From Nocardia australiensis (GTDB lineage Bacteria; Actinomycetota; Actinomycetes; Mycobacteriales; Mycobacteriaceae), in contig NZ_JAJFZM010000001.1 in assembly GCF_020733705.1 (NCBI RefSeq), positions 1,054,001-1,118,000 on the forward strand: a stretch of 64,000 nucleotides of DNA, given 5' to 3'. Of this stretch, positions 38,942-46,443 are shown piece after piece. The translations under genes and the position numbers were made by a program. Every line of letters starts with the position of its first letter. Positions within the stretch are counted from its first letter, which is position 1. Below the pieces are notes generated by a model, which saw only the letters and a program-made list of their open reading frames with translations, was not told where the DNA came from and did no database searches.

Positions 38942-39517
38942 ATGACCCGCAAAGAGAACGCACTGGTCGGCGCGGTATTCGCGGTTGGTGCCGCTGTCCT
39001 GCTGTCCGGGTGTGGGTCATCGACCGATGGAAACGCAAAGCCCGCAACCGATTCGACCAGCACCGAGCCATCGATGGCAGCGGACGTGCCCAGAAGTTAC
39101 AACCCGTGTACAGACATTCCGCAGAGCGTGCTGGACTCAGAGAAACTGCACGGCCAGCGAATTGTCCATAACGATGCGAGCGGTGGGGTCATGTGGCGGG
39201 GTTGTGGCTACGTGCGATCGGATGGCTATGGAGTGAGCATCAGCACCACCAACCTGACTGTCGACCTCACCCGCAGTCGCAACTTCCCCGAGGCCACCGA
39301 GTTCACCATCAACGGCAGGCACGCGATATCAACCCGCCAGTTCGACAGCCCTTACATCAAGGAAGCATGCACTGTGAACGTGGACATGAAGGGCGGCAGC
39401 CTCGACATAAACCTGAACAATCCACCGTCGAACCGAGACACCGGCAGCACCGACTCATGTGTGCTCGCACGGGGATTGGCGGAGAAGATTGTGCCGAGCC
39501 TCCCCGCCGCTTCTTGA
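38942..39517 (+). CDS. DUF3558-type lipoprotein
   Basis: 191 residues. Signal with lipobox LLSGC near residue 22, a Ser/Thr-rich linker, then a domain of ~130 residues starting YNPCTDIPQSVL, the DUF3558 opening, with further cysteines in WRGCGY, KEACTV and DSCVLA. It sits on the outer face of the membrane. The family is frequent in actinomycetes and often found next to ESX-associated genes, as here (EspG 3 kb further). GGAAGGA lies close before ATG 38942. Confidence 0.8.
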   Translation: MTRKENALVGAVFAVGAAVLLSGCGSSTDGNAKPATDSTSTEPSMAADVPRSYNPCTDIPQSVLDSEKLHGQRIVHNDASGGVMWRGCGYVRSDGYGVSISTTNLTVDLTRSRNFPEATEFTINGRHAISTRQFDSPYIKEACTVNVDMKGGSLDINLNNPPSNRDTGSTDSCVLARGLAEKIVPSLPAAS

Positions 39518-39542
39518 TCACTGATTCCTGGGAGGGACCGAC

Positions 39543-40016
39543 ATGGCAGACGACGACAAAACCCCACCGAGCCCGTTATCGAACTTGATCACCGACGCCC
39601 GCGAGGGCAGGCTGACAGTGCGGATGGATCTTGAGAAGTTCGTCTACGTCGACCGCGACTGCCAGTACTTCAAGGAACAGATCCGGCAGATCCAAACCCA
39701 AATGACCGATATCTCGAGGACGGAGACGTGGGGTCTCGGTGAGAGCTACCCCCAGCAAGGGGATCGAGACCTGATCTCCGCCAAGACGATGGTCCAGCGC
39801 TGGCGAGAAAAATCCCGAGGCTCGGAAAACGGCGTCTACGAAGTGATGGAGTCGCACTACAAAATCATCGAAGACTTCCAATCCCTGTTCCGCACCGTCC
39901 GCGAACGCATCACCAGTGTGGACGCCGAGCAAGCGGCGAAATACCAAGACCTGGAAGCGAATCTGCCCAAACAGGCACCCGCCAACCCCAAGATCTTCTC
40001 CTGGCCAGGACTCTAG
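39543..40016 (+). CDS. helical protein next to DUF3558 lipoprotein, possibly ESX-related
   Basis: 157 residues, mostly helical and charged, predicted coiled-coil over about residues 25-145, no signal peptide. Size and helical hairpin recall WXG100/PE-like or ESX-associated proteins, but no clear WXG motif is seen at the loop (WGLGES and WREKS lie in the middle). It starts 25 bases after the lipoprotein, so it is in the same operon; such DUF3558 plus helical-protein pairs recur in Nocardia and relatives. Function unknown. Confidence 0.6.
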   Translation: MADDDKTPPSPLSNLITDAREGRLTVRMDLEKFVYVDRDCQYFKEQIRQIQTQMTDISRTETWGLGESYPQQGDRDLISAKTMVQRWREKSRGSENGVYEVMESHYKIIEDFQSLFRTVRERITSVDAEQAAKYQDLEANLPKQAPANPKIFSWPGL

Positions 40017-40182
40017 GTTTACGGGTCACACTCGGCACAAGCACACATCGACTCCACGCCTGTCCGAAACCAGAAGCTCTGCGCGAGCAAGGATTTGGCC
40101 TAAGGGGCTGAAATAGACAGCCCCATCAAGACATTGGGCTCGTCAAGATGGGGCCGCGATGGTGCTCGATATTGCGCCAGGC

Positions 40183-40386
40183 TCAGGCGCGGCGGTCGAA
40201 CTCTCCGTCAACGACGCCTGCGGTGAAGGCATCCCACTCACCGGGCGTGAAGACCAACGCCGGGCCGGTCACGTTCTTGCTATCGCGTATTCCGACCATC
40301 CCGTAGTCGAGGAAGGCGACCTCGACGCATTCCCCACCCTGTTGGCTGTGGCTACTCTTGAACCACTCGGCGTTCGAGATGCTCAC
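40183..40386 (-). CDS. DUF397 protein
   Basis: 67 residues with the DUF397 marks: WFKSSHSQQGGECVEVA, VGIRDSK and FTPGEWDAFTAGVVDGEF. DUF397 proteins pair with XRE/DUF5753 regulators in actinomycetes, and this gene overlaps the regulator's stop by four bases (ATGA). The pair is thought to act as a regulator with its antagonist, toxin-antitoxin-like in some species. Confidence 0.88.
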   Translation of the reverse strand: MSISNAEWFKSSHSQQGGECVEVAFLDYGMVGIRDSKNVTGPALVFTPGEWDAFTAGVVDGEFDRRA

Positions 40387-41270
40387 CGAGGTAACTCCTT
40401 CGCAATCTTGGACAGGTAAGCGCGGGTCTTGGCTGCGCTCAACGTGGACCGTTCTATGTCGGCCCAGGATTGACGATACCGTGCCACTTGCTCAGGCTTC
40501 TGGAGGTACAGATTGCCGCTACCTGCGCCGGTTTCGACGTACGCAACCGGAGGTTCCGGATCGAGGTCCGGTGTCCCAGCGAATTCGAGGATGATGAAGG
40601 AGCCGACCTCGGTACCGCGGTAGATGCCGACATCGAAAGGCACGAGCCGGATACTGACATTGGACATCGTTGAGACTTCAGCGATCTGGCGAAGCTGACC
40701 AGCAGCGAGTTGAGAGTCACCAAGCGGCCGGCGAATCACGCTCTCGTCGAGTACCACATCCAACTTCGGCTTGGATTCGGTCAGCACAGCTTGTCGCCGC
40801 ATCCTGACCTGGACATGACGCTCAACTTCCTCGGGTGTCAGGTCGGGGCTGGTGCGAAGCAGAGCGCGGGCGTAATCCTCGGTTTGCAGAAGACCGGGGA
40901 TGCGGGCGCTCTGGTACATCGTGAGAGCGGTCGCGATTTCTTCGAGGGTGATGTAGACGTCCAACTTGTCGGCCGACACGACATCGTCGAAGTCGTACCA
41001 CCACCCTCGCGCTGATTCAGCTTCTGCAGCAAGGGATTTCAGGTCCTTCCTGGTGCCGGATGTGGCGTTGTAGATGTCGCAGAGTTTGTCGATGTAGATC
41101 GGCTTCAGCTTGCAGGGATGCCCCTTGAGCATTTTCGTCACTGTGGTGTGGTGCAGGTTGACCTGTTCAGCCACATCCTTGATATAGAGCCCCGACTCTC
41201 GATGCAGCTTCGACAGGATCCGCGCCACCTGACGACGCGGGACAGACGGTGCGCTCGGCTGTGCGGGCAT
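40383..41270 (-). CDS. XRE-family regulator (HTH + DUF5753)
   Basis: 295 residues. N-terminal HTH (LYIKDVAEQVNLHHTTVTKML, residues about 28-48), followed by the DUF5753 domain: TMYQSARIPGLLQTEDYARAL, VRMRRQAVL and VIRRPLG. ATG 41270 has GAGGAG about nine bases upstream; a frame nine codons longer has no support. Coupled to DUF397. Such regulators control morphology or secondary metabolism in Streptomyces. Confidence 0.9.
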   Translation of the reverse strand: MPAQPSAPSVPRRQVARILSKLHRESGLYIKDVAEQVNLHHTTVTKMLKGHPCKLKPIYIDKLCDIYNATSGTRKDLKSLAAEAESARGWWYDFDDVVSADKLDVYITLEEIATALTMYQSARIPGLLQTEDYARALLRTSPDLTPEEVERHVQVRMRRQAVLTESKPKLDVVLDESVIRRPLGDSQLAAGQLRQIAEVSTMSNVSIRLVPFDVGIYRGTEVGSFIILEFAGTPDLDPEPPVAYVETGAGSGNLYLQKPEQVARYRQSWADIERSTLSAAKTRAYLSKIAKELPR

Positions 41271-41484
41271 GAATGGTCTCCTCGTTCGACTGGGCAAACA
41301 CCGATTGCAGCCTAGCGCACTCGTTTTTCCGAAGCGCGGAATTTCTGCTTAGAGATTGCGAATTCGCCTTCGTAGGTGTGAGCTGGAACATGTGTCCGGA
41401 GGTTGGCTATCAGATTCCCTAAGTCACGCGGCAATGCTCCGGACGCCCCACAATCCAGCACACCGACCAGGTTCCGGGGGAACC

Positions 41485-41868
41485 ATGACACCTACGCAAA
41501 CCATCGAGTCTCGGCACCCGACCGCTGCGAGCGACAAGCCGAAAGCCATTGGGTTCGTGCGCAATGACGTATCCGGGTCGGCGGCCCTACGCCATGCCAC
41601 CGAGGTTCAGCGGCACGCTCACCTGCTCGGCTATCAGTATGTGTACACGATCCGGCCGCCGGTCGATGTCGACGATCCGGTCGCGTATGCGCTCGCGCTA
41701 GCGTCCGGCCTCGGCGTCCAAGTGATCGTCGTCTTCGCCCTCGAGCATGTGGACTGCCGGCCCGCGTTGATCTGTGACGAGGGGTTCGATCTGGAAACCG
41801 TTTGCCCACAAGGTACTTGGGCGCGCTCGGCTCAGTGCGTGCCGGGCGTCGGGATGGGGGCCGCGTGA
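41485..41868 (+). CDS. resolvase-like-fold protein lacking the catalytic serine
   Basis: 127 residues. The opening KAIGFVRNDVSGSAALRHA and the later QRHAHLLGYQYVYTI resemble the N-terminal fold of serine recombinases, but the catalytic position (VRVS) reads VRND and the arginine pair is absent. It is thus unlikely to recombine DNA. GGGGGA lies upstream of the ATG. It starts a three-gene row divergent from the XRE regulator; the stop overlaps the next start (TGATG). Found in many Nocardia/Streptomyces accessory regions; role unknown. Confidence 0.55.
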   Translation: MTPTQTIESRHPTAASDKPKAIGFVRNDVSGSAALRHATEVQRHAHLLGYQYVYTIRPPVDVDDPVAYALALASGLGVQVIVVFALEHVDCRPALICDEGFDLETVCPQGTWARSAQCVPGVGMGAA

Positions 41869-42203
41869 TGAACGACGGTGCTCTGCTGATTCCGCCGAAC
41901 ATCTGCGGCTTCGCCGAGGTCGAAGTGGCGCACACGCAGATGCGGCAACACCGTGCGTGCCGGATCGAGCGGTGCGTGTGGAAGCGCGCCGCGTACTACA
42001 CGCTCATACGGCACGGCCGGATCACACCACCGACGTTGAGCCCGCGCGAACGCGCCCACCGGCGCGGTATCGAGTTCCCGACGGACACCGCCACCCCCTA
42101 TCCGGCCGAAGGCATGCCCGAGCTCCGGATGTTCCAGCATGTACTCGACGGGCTCGCACAGCTGGCGCTACCGGCCTACCCGGGCAACGGACGCGGGCGG
42201 TGA
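41868..42203 (+). CDS. 111-residue hypothetical protein
   Basis: Coupled to the previous gene through TGATG. A segment with two cysteines (HRACRIERCVWKRAAYYTLI, residues about 29-48) is followed by a Pro/Arg-rich part; it may bind metal or nucleic acid. No family recognised. The neighbouring small genes have the look of integrative-element cargo. Confidence 0.5.
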   Translation: MNDGALLIPPNICGFAEVEVAHTQMRQHRACRIERCVWKRAAYYTLIRHGRITPPTLSPRERAHRRGIEFPTDTATPYPAEGMPELRMFQHVLDGLAQLALPAYPGNGRGR

Positions 42204-42210
42204 AACCACC

Positions 42211-42546
42211 ATGAGCGCATGGCAAGTGGTGCACGGCATCCTCGCGGCTGTCGGCGGTGGCGCGTTCGCGATGGTCGGGGTGGCGTGCGTGTGGCCGATC
42301 AACCAGCCGCGCCGCGACCGGCCCATCGGGCCTCGCTGCCGATTACGCCCGGTCGAATGGCCGAAGGCGTGGACGTGCGGCCCACCCGATCGGCCGTTCA
42401 CCCTCGCCGACGCCCACGTGGCGATGCAACTGCATCGCGAGCACGACTGCGCGCGCAAGCACGCCGCGTTCGAAGCGCTGGTCGCGGCCGGACGCATCCA
42501 CCCCGATTCGACACGACGCCATCGCCTCTGGGGCAAACCCTGGTGA
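42211..42546 (+). CDS. 111-residue protein with N-terminal membrane helix
   Basis: One hydrophobic helix near residues 8-30, then a cytoplasmic basic/acidic part with WPKAWTCGPPDRPF and a His-rich stretch (VAMQLHREHDCARKHAAF). Starts 7 bases after the preceding gene. Unknown function; member of the same small operon of accessory genes. Confidence 0.5.
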   Translation: MSAWQVVHGILAAVGGGAFAMVGVACVWPINQPRRDRPIGPRCRLRPVEWPKAWTCGPPDRPFTLADAHVAMQLHREHDCARKHAAFEALVAAGRIHPDSTRRHRLWGKPW

Positions 42547-42593
42547 ATCACCACGACAACCACATTCTCACCACCATCGATCGGATTTGATAA

Positions 42594-43304
42594 ATGCCCG
42601 AATGGACCTGGGAGCCAGACGATTTCGCCGCACTGTGGCTCAGCCCGACGAATGACCGCATCCCCCATCCCCTCCGCTTCACCAGCCGCTTCGCCTACCG
42701 CGACGACTTCGACGCCCACCCGGCCACCATGCGCGAGCGCTACTCCCGCGCCGAACTCGACAAGATCCAACTCGCCCTACACACCTTGACCACCTCGACG
42801 ATGCGCATCGAAATCTTCGGCGGCACAACCCGATACGAGAACGCCGAGGGCGACGCCCGCGTCTACCGCATCGTCGGCGCACGCACCGACCGGCACGCGA
42901 TGTCGCTGGACCAAACCACCTACGGCTACGCCAACGGCCCCATCCGCTGCCGCCTCTTCCCCACCGACCACCTGCCCGCGCGACTCGTCAGCTGCCTTCC
43001 GCCCTGTCGCCCCGGCACCCATCCACTGGCCACCGCCCGTGCCGACGAACCCAACAGCGCCGAACGCCACCGACGCCTCCTGCATCGCCCCGCCGACGGC
43101 GGCGGCTCCGCCGTGCTCTACACCGGCCCCGCCAACAGAGTCGACGAACCCCGCACCACCGTCCAATGGCACGACATCACCGGCGACGGCCGCTACACCG
43201 AACTCCACGGCCACACCGTCCACCCCACCACCCCGACCGACCTCGCCGCCCACTTCGCCACCTGGATCGACCGCGCCACCCGAAACCTATTCGAAGCCGA
43301 ATAG
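42594..43304 (+). CDS. EspG-family ESX-secretion chaperone, orphan
   Basis: 236 residues. The N-terminal phrase FAALWLSPTNDRIPHPLRFTSRF, the middle MRIEIFGGTTRY and the late strands match the EspG family, which chaperones PE/PPE or related substrates to type VII secretion systems. There is no EccC, WXG100 or PE/PPE gene in this window, so it is an orphan, perhaps serving the helical protein and DUF3558 lipoprotein encoded at 38.9-40.0 kb. Starts 47 bases after the small operon. Confidence 0.75.
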   Translation: MPEWTWEPDDFAALWLSPTNDRIPHPLRFTSRFAYRDDFDAHPATMRERYSRAELDKIQLALHTLTTSTMRIEIFGGTTRYENAEGDARVYRIVGARTDRHAMSLDQTTYGYANGPIRCRLFPTDHLPARLVSCLPPCRPGTHPLATARADEPNSAERHRRLLHRPADGGGSAVLYTGPANRVDEPRTTVQWHDITGDGRYTELHGHTVHPTTPTDLAAHFATWIDRATRNLFEAE

Positions 43305-43516
43305 ATTTGCCGGTCGTCTCGGGGGTCGAGGAGCAAAAGCGTCGAATCCGGCGGTAGCACGAATCAACCTGGGCGTTTGGGTGGATTTTCGAAGTGAACC
43401 CTTGGAACCCCAGCAGCAGGGGCGGGAACTTACCGGTCGAACGTACTCGATCGTACCCAGATAGGCATGGCGCTCCGGCTACCGTAGGGAGACAACCGCT
43501 TTCGAGGAGATACCAA

Positions 43517-44590
43517 ATGACCATGGGGGGCACACCACCGCGTCGGCGTTCGGCTGCAGGACGCGGACGCTCTCTTCGTCCACCCGCGCCATCACCACCC
43601 GCACGAGCGTTTCGAGTCGGGCGGGCATTACGCCGTGTGGCCGGATGGTCTGGCTGGACGCAACTAACGGCGCTGGCAACAACAATCGCCGCGGTCGGCG
43701 CGTTGTGGTTCACCAACCAGTCACTGCACGCCACAGACAACCAGTACGCCTTGTCTCAGCAAGTAGCGGTCACCGACCGTTTCCAGAAAGCAGTAGAACA
43801 GCTCGCGGATGACGACAAGCCTGATGTGCGACTAGCAGGTATTTACCTGCTAGAACGGCTCGCGAAAGACTCGCCGCAGGACCAGGAAACGATCTTCGCG
43901 GTGCTTTCCGCGTTCCTACGCATCCACACGAAAGCATCGGCATGCGAGAGCCAGAACCCTATCCCCGTTGATGTACAAGCTGTACTGACCGTGGCCGGAC
44001 GGCGCAATGTAAACCAAGAGCGCGACGGAACCGACAGCAGCCTCGACTTTCGACAAACGTGTTTGGCGAGAGCGGACCTCACCCACGCGGACCTCACCTG
44101 GGCGGACCTCACCGGCGCGGACCTCACCGGCGCGAACCTCAACAGCGCGCACCTCAACAGCGCGCACCTCACCGGCGCGCACCTCACCGGCGCGCACCTC
44201 AACGGCGCGAACCTCAACAGCGCGAACCTCTTCGGCGCGGACCTACTCGGCGCGAGACTCTTCGGCGCGGACCTACTCGGCGCGAGACTCTTCGGCGCGG
44301 ACCTCACCATCGCGGACCTCACCCGCGCGAACCTCAACAGCGCGAACCTCAACGGCGCGAACCTCAACGGCGCGAACCTCACCGGCGCGCACCTCACCGG
44401 CGCGCACCTCACCGGCGCGCACCTCAACGGCGCGCACCTCACCCGCGCGGACCTCACCCGCGCGGACCTCACCCGCGCGAACCTCACCGATGCGGACCTC
44501 ACCGGCGCGAACCTCAAAGACATCTACTACGACAGCGATACGCGCTGGCCAGTTGCATTCACCCCACCACCAAGTCGCACCGAGCGGTAG
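43517..44590 (+). CDS. membrane-anchored pentapeptide-repeat protein
   Basis: 357 residues: basic, Pro-rich cytoplasmic start; one transmembrane helix (about 47-66); a helical region (75-135) with VTDRFQKAVEQLADD and DVRLAGIYLLERLAKDS; then from about residue 185 to 343 roughly thirty A(D/N/H)LxX pentapeptides that would form a right-handed square beta-helix. Pentapeptide proteins can mimic DNA (gyrase protection), but many membrane-linked ones have unknown roles. GAGGAG precedes ATG 43517. Short stretches of this gene recur at 45537-45579. Confidence 0.85.
   Translation: MTMGGTPPRRRSAAGRGRSLRPPAPSPPARAFRVGRALRRVAGWSGWTQLTALATTIAAVGALWFTNQSLHATDNQYALSQQVAVTDRFQKAVEQLADDDKPDVRLAGIYLLERLAKDSPQDQETIFAVLSAFLRIHTKASACESQNPIPVDVQAVLTVAGRRNVNQERDGTDSSLDFRQTCLARADLTHADLTWADLTGADLTGANLNSAHLNSAHLTGAHLTGAHLNGANLNSANLFGADLLGARLFGADLLGARLFGADLTIADLTRANLNSANLNGANLNGANLTGAHLTGAHLTGAHLNGAHLTRADLTRADLTRANLTDADLTGANLKDIYYDSDTRWPVAFTPPPSRTER
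44059..44520. repeat. 15-bp tandem repeats coding the pentapeptides
   Basis: About 30 units of the type GCGCGGACCTCACCG / GCGCGAACCTCAACG in register. They produce long open frames on the other strand and in the other plus frames, which are artefacts of the period. Copy number is likely to vary between strains. Confidence 0.9.
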
Positions 44591-44676
44591 CCCCTGGGGT
44601 AGCGATCGCTGTTGTCGGCTTGGACCACTACTCCGGGAGTCGGCGACGATCCGGCTCTGACACTCCCCACGCGGCT

Positions 44677-44859
44677 AGTCATCAACTCAGACACAGCAAG
44701 CTCACCCACGCCGCCGAGACCGGCGCGTCCACGCCGATGCTGATGGCGCTGTCCGGGCACTCCTCGGTGCGTAGCCTCGCGAAATACACCAGGGTGTCGG
44801 CCGAGGCGCTGGGGCGGTGGCAGGCCGAGACCGACCCGGCCTCCAAGCGTCGGCGATAG
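44677..44859 (+). pseudogene. C-terminal fragment of a tyrosine recombinase
   Basis: The frame encodes HQLRHSKLTHAAETG, then MALSGHSSVRSLAKYTRVSAEALGRWQ. It shows the second catalytic arginine and histidine (LRHSKLTH), the GHSS box and the catalytic tyrosine (KYTRV), as in XerC/D-type integrases. Everything before the LRH motif is missing: the upstream open frame is only a shadow of the pentapeptide gene. So this is a relic of an integration event at the end of the pentapeptide gene. Confidence 0.7.
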
Positions 44860-44889
44860 CTCGGCCTGTTCGGGTCTTACACTGACCGC

Positions 44890-45492
44890 ATGGTGAACAC
44901 GGCCCGACCGACGCGGCGGCGTGTGTTGGACTGCTACTGGGGGATCTGCCTGGTCGGGATAGTCGCGGTGATTTCCTACTTCGCGGTGGCGAAAAACGGA
45001 TTGTCGGCACTGACGGTGGTGTTTCCGTGCTGTGTGGTGGTCGTGGGGGTGCTGACGTTTCCGCTGTTCCTATTGGAGTCGGACCGTGAGGCCCGTCGCC
45101 ATATCGGCCTGGTCGGGATAGTCACTGTGGTTTCCTGCTTCGCGTTGGCGAACAACGATTCGGCGGCACTGACGGCGGTGTTTCCGTGCTGTGTGGTAGT
45201 CATGCTGACGTTTCCGTGGCTGTCTCGATTGGAGCCGGACCGTCAGGCCCGTCGCCATATTCTGTGGATCACTGCGGGGTTGTTGATCTCGGGCACAATG
45301 TGGTTCGGGGCGTGGTGGGGGCTGGGGATCTTCGCTGTACCTGCGTTTACCGCAGTACTATTCGGCTACGCCTTCGCGGCGAGGGCTGCGGTTTTGCAGG
45401 CCAGTCGCCCGTTCGACTTTGGTGACGAAGTGGGGAACGGTGACGAAGATCCGGGCCCCGGAATCCCGAAGCTGTCAGGAAGTGCGAAGTAG
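44890..45492 (+). CDS. membrane protein with an internal duplication
   Basis: 200 residues and about six hydrophobic segments. Residues ~21-71 and ~73-122 are copies of each other: both contain VGIV, a YFA/CFA segment, FPCCVVV, a TFP turn, and end in an acidic-basic DR(E/Q)ARRHI. A third, single part follows, with a charged tail (VGNGDEDPGPG). No family known. The duplication looks recent because long stretches match at the base level. Confidence 0.65.
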   Translation: MVNTARPTRRRVLDCYWGICLVGIVAVISYFAVAKNGLSALTVVFPCCVVVVGVLTFPLFLLESDREARRHIGLVGIVTVVSCFALANNDSAALTAVFPCCVVVMLTFPWLSRLEPDRQARRHILWITAGLLISGTMWFGAWWGLGIFAVPAFTAVLFGYAFAARAAVLQASRPFDFGDEVGNGDEDPGPGIPKLSGSAK

Positions 45493-45536
45493 CCCAGGGG
45501 AATCCTGAAATTTCGGCATCCTGAATCGATCCTCTT

Positions 45537-45579
45537 TAGAACAGCTCGCGGATGACGATAAGCCTGATGTGCGACTAGC
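45537..45579. repeat. second copy of a 43-bp segment of the pentapeptide gene
   Basis: 45537-45579 matches 43794-43836 at 42 of 43 bases (one C/T difference), in direct orientation and 1743 bases apart. The segment codes for part of the helical region in the pentapeptide gene but lies in non-coding sequence here (45493-45763). The interval holds the repeats, the integrase relic and the membrane protein. Confidence 0.9.
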
Positions 45580-45763
45580 TGTTGCGGGGCAGGAGGTTGT
45601 TGACGGATCGGCCGCAACCAGAGGCAAGGCGCGGGTCGTACAGCGAACGGGTGATCGCATCTGCTCGAGGCAGACGAATCCTGGAGGTGCTACCGGCACC
45701 GCCCTCGACGCCGATGCGTCGGCGGATTTGGATCTGAATATCCAGAACAGCTAGAGTCTGCAC

Positions 45764-46366
45764 ATGGGCAGGCCACGGACGTTCGACGAGATCGCGGTGC
45801 TCGATGCCGCGGCTGCCGAGTTCCGGGTACACGGGTTTGCCGACACCTCGACCGAGCAGCTTTGTGGGGCAGCCGGCGTCCGGCGCAGTAGCCTCTACAA
45901 CGCCTTCATCTCCAAGGACGAGCTGTTCGTGCGCGCCTTGGAGCACTACATCGACACGATCCGCGAGCGGCAGACCGCCCTCCTCGCCGATGACGGGCTC
46001 CGCGGCGCAGACCGGCTGCGGGCGCTGGTCGACCTCATCATCGCCGAGGAGCAGACGGCTGCCTGCCAGGGTCACGCCGCCGGCTGCATGGTGGTGCAGA
46101 GCTTCATGAATCCCGACCTACGCGAGCGGGATGAGCGCATCGCCCGCATTCTCGCTCGTGACCTGCGCGAGCGGAGTTCGCTTCTGGATGGGGCCATCCG
46201 TGCTGGTCAGGTCGACGGAAGCATTCCTGAGGACGTCGATCCGGATGACGGCGCGCTGCTGGTCAGCACCGTCATCTCCGGGATCCGGGTTACCGCACAG
46301 GCCGGCGTTGATGCCGAGACCCTTCGGCGGATCGCACTTGCCGGACTCCACGCCCTCTTGGGCTAG
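45764..46366 (+). CDS. TetR-family regulator
   Basis: 200 residues. HTH at about residues 28-58 (STEQLCGAAGVRRSSLYNAFISKDELFVRAL) and the TetR_C ligand domain of the AcrR/YbiH type, which has a cysteine pair (TAACQGHAAGCMVV). It precedes an MFS drug exporter by 77 bases on the same strand and probably controls it. ATG 45764. Confidence 0.9.
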   Translation: MGRPRTFDEIAVLDAAAAEFRVHGFADTSTEQLCGAAGVRRSSLYNAFISKDELFVRALEHYIDTIRERQTALLADDGLRGADRLRALVDLIIAEEQTAACQGHAAGCMVVQSFMNPDLRERDERIARILARDLRERSSLLDGAIRAGQVDGSIPEDVDPDDGALLVSTVISGIRVTAQAGVDAETLRRIALAGLHALLG

Positions 46367-46443
46367 ACCGCCACCCCGCCTCTCATGTCCGAAGGCTTTC
46401 TTACGCCCACGTTTTGGATTCTCAATCACAGAAAGCATTCGAT

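Noticed and set aside
38577..39071. 164-codon minus-strand frame
   Set aside because: Antisense to the DUF3558 lipoprotein start; Arg/Pro/His-rich composition typical of a shadow.
43843..44523. Minus-strand frame with many V-R-x-A-P/S repeats
   Set aside because: Produced by the 15-base periodicity of the pentapeptide gene on the opposite strand.
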